Origin: Candidatus Cloacimonadota bacterium | GTDB taxonomy: Bacteria > Cloacimonadota > Cloacimonadia > Cloacimonadales > JAIOQZ01 | Length of the DNA stretch: 8,604 bases | Direction: 5' to 3' | NCBI GenBank assembly: GCA_021106755.1 | Contig: JAIOTM010000346.1 | Location: 1 to 8,604, forward strand | Shown: piece after piece, positions 8,401 to 8,604 of the stretch | Numbering within the stretch: the first letter of the stretch is position 1 | Layout of the letters: each line of letters starts with the position of its first letter | Program-made: the position numbers and the translations under genes | Notes under the pieces: generated by a model | Told to the model about the DNA's origin: nothing | The model's input: only the letters and a program-made list of their open reading frames with translations | The model's database searches: none

Positions 8401-8566
8401 GAGCCTGTGTCTTGACCATTTCAACTACTTGAAAACCGGCTATAAAACTGGTGGAATTCTGGATGTTCACATCATAACAGATGAAGACATTGCCAAAAAA
8501 ACGAGTTTCGCGGTTAAGATTAACGCGATTACAGACGCTGCCCAGAAATTGGAACTCAGGAAGTGA
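5405..8566 (+). CDS. GAF-like / PPDK_N / GRWG module / nucleotidyltransferase fusion protein
   Basis: The product has 1053 residues; ATG 5405 follows AGGAG (5394-5398) by six bases. Residues about 12-135 resemble the GAF-like sensor domain of some signalling proteins (KELNCIHEVENI, LPTGWQF, PFLTEEYSLLNTIAG). Residues about 150-330 are a mostly helical linker I cannot name. The PPDK_N ATP-grasp region spans about 338-706: GKLGGKSTGL (340-349), IVRSSSLLEDSF (441-452), MAILIQEVVG (510-519), PGLGTRAVDR (557-566), DIEFAV (688-693) and LLQCRP (700-705). The shared module follows, with GPGRWGSKGD (785-794) and FGTHFFQD (828-835). Residues about 935-1053 are a polymerase-beta-type nucleotidyltransferase: FGS at 962-964, SDIDLLV at 974-980 with two metal-binding aspartates, and a plausible third at Asp1020 (ILDVHII). 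As in its 575-residue neighbour, no phosphohistidine or PEP/pyruvate barrel domain is present. The gene overlaps the following one by four bases. A regulatory phospho/nucleotidyl-transfer role is inferred; reaction and target are unknown. Confidence 0.88.
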   Translation: MSTIIDNPDHVTDRLAERQKELNCIHEVENILVDFDSSLDDVFLKILEVLPTGWQFSDSCFAEIIYLGKSYQLSPDEIGKYHQRSPLYKYGTNFGEMKIHYLSLPANYEGEPFLTEEYSLLNTIAGILAAYLVVRSYKDKQDTKSGQPAIHNDWKVIVNMLQKTDMRLFMKITRKLLNLLFRKGIKEVKDIYALFGDNAMKPGFEPSAEINVPTKKRDIREDMVASDLIFSIADKYFTNDDMMDNIHNWIHEDKLSYLSTSLESKDSSLSDIQDAIFRYQTQDIDKKNLSPFSSLNIKVLMIQRLFTNQLVFINVAKKYIELEDFYDVLQNTLYPNNSHGKLGGKSTGLFFANNIIKRETDKEFNKHIKTPNTWYITSDAMLNFLHYNNLEEVVEQKYKDIEDVRAEYGNIIQMFKNSHFPHKISKGLSQILESIGDNPIIVRSSSLLEDSFGAAFSGKYKSLFLANQGSKQDRLSAIEDAIAEVYASIVGPDPIEYRKERGLLDFKEEMAILIQEVVGTKVGKYFFSAFAGVAFSNNEFRWSSRIKREDGLVRLVPGLGTRAVDRLSDDYPVLASPGKPGIRVNVTTEDILRYCPQNIDLINLETNSFETVSIKTLLKECKDDFPLHNLFFSVYENGFLSEKSAFSIDFENDDLIPTFNGLIKNSPFLKRIKTILDLLKEKLGTPVDIEFAVKDDDIYLLQCRPQCFAGSDEPLPIPQDIPEKNILFTAHKYISNGRIPEITHFVYVDPDRYSELSSIEELLEVGRCVGKLNCYLPKKKFILLGPGRWGSKGDIKLGVNVTYSDINKTAVLIEIAKEKGNYVPDLSFGTHFFQDLVEAQIRYIPLYPDEKGNIFNTNFVRFSKNILQDILPEFSDLADCVKVIDIPAETDGKILKIFMNADLEEAIGYIGSPGKDKVISIPQPGSIESKDENYWFWRMQVCEFLATNINTEKFGVENLYVFGSVKNGNAGPASDIDLLVHFRGDDKQKTELIAWFQGWSLCLDHFNYLKTGYKTGGILDVHIITDEDIAKKTSFAVKINAITDAAQKLELRK

Positions 8567-8604
8567 ATAAAGCACTATTTATCAGTGACATGCACGGAGA
8601 GAAA
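8563..8604 (+). CDS. Metallophosphoesterase (calcineurin-like), N-terminal fragment cut by window edge
   Basis: Only 14 codons are visible, starting with GTG that overlaps the TGA stop of the preceding gene (GTGA). They read (V/M)NKALFISDMHGEK. The FISDMHG stretch is the typical first motif of calcineurin-like phosphoesterases (D-x-H[GN], metal ligands) at the very N-terminus. A later ATG at 8590 would remove the aspartate of that motif, so the GTG start is preferred even though the site in front (GGAA at 8551, AGGA at 8558) is weak or poorly spaced. The overlap implies translational coupling with the nucleotidyltransferase-fusion gene. The specific substrate class (protein, nucleotide or cyclic nucleotide) cannot be told from this fragment. 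Confidence 0.7.
   Translation, partial: MNKALFISDMHGEK

Noticed and set aside
3650..8566. Calling either PPDK_N gene phosphoenolpyruvate synthase (ppsA) or PPDK
   Set aside because: Only the ATP-grasp domain is present. Neither protein has a swivelling domain phosphohistidine motif of the GGxTSHA type followed by the C-terminal PEP/pyruvate barrel, so the full reaction is not supported.
1..8604. CRISPR arrays, tRNA or rRNA genes, insertion sequences, phage or integrase genes
   Set aside because: No spaced short direct repeats, RNA gene signatures, transposase frames or terminal inverted repeats were seen on either strand.

Overview
The window is AT-rich bacterial DNA, roughly 40% GC by eye. 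It holds one partial gene on the minus strand and four genes on the plus strand. The gene content suggests an anaerobic member of the Fibrobacterota-Chlorobiota-Bacteroidota side of the tree, perhaps Cloacimonadota-like. The hints are a secreted FG-GAP/VCBS plus ASPIC/UnbV protein, an amino-acid-type glutamate dehydrogenase, and stand-alone PPDK_N proteins carrying a GRWG...HFF tail of the kind I associate with Bacteroidota-type proteins. No 16S rRNA or other phylogenetic marker is present, so this placement is weak.

Layout. Positions 1-1812 (minus) hold the N-terminal 604 residues of a large exported beta-propeller-like protein that runs off the left edge. It contains seven calcium-loop repeats, an ASPIC/UnbV domain, and then the start of a second copy of the whole 473-residue unit. 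Positions 1813-2257 are a divergent intergenic region with a possible minus-strand promoter, an 18-bp tandem repeat and a small orphan hairpin. Positions 2258-3541 encode a glutamate dehydrogenase of the Glu/Leu/Phe/Val family, followed by a strong intrinsic terminator. After a short region with a candidate promoter and an overlapping inverted repeat comes a tight operon. Its first gene (3650-5377) is a 575-residue PPDK_N-type ATP-grasp protein. Its second (5405-8566) is a 1053-residue paralogue with a GAF-like N-terminus and a C-terminal nucleotidyltransferase domain. Its third (from 8563, cut by the right edge) starts as a metallophosphoesterase in a GTGA overlap.

How the genes may work together. 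Glutamate dehydrogenase looks like a separately terminated metabolic gene. The operon is the most interesting part. Both PPDK_N proteins keep the ATP-grasp signatures of PEP synthase/PPDK but lack the swivelling phosphohistidine domain and the PEP/pyruvate barrel. Instead they share a C-terminal module (GRWG...G[AT]HFF) that contains an invariant histidine. The larger one adds a sensor-like domain and a nucleotidyltransferase, and the next gene begins like a phosphoesterase. This looks like a phospho- or nucleotidyl-transfer regulatory cassette rather than ordinary PEP synthesis. That reading is inference; no substrate can be deduced from the sequence.
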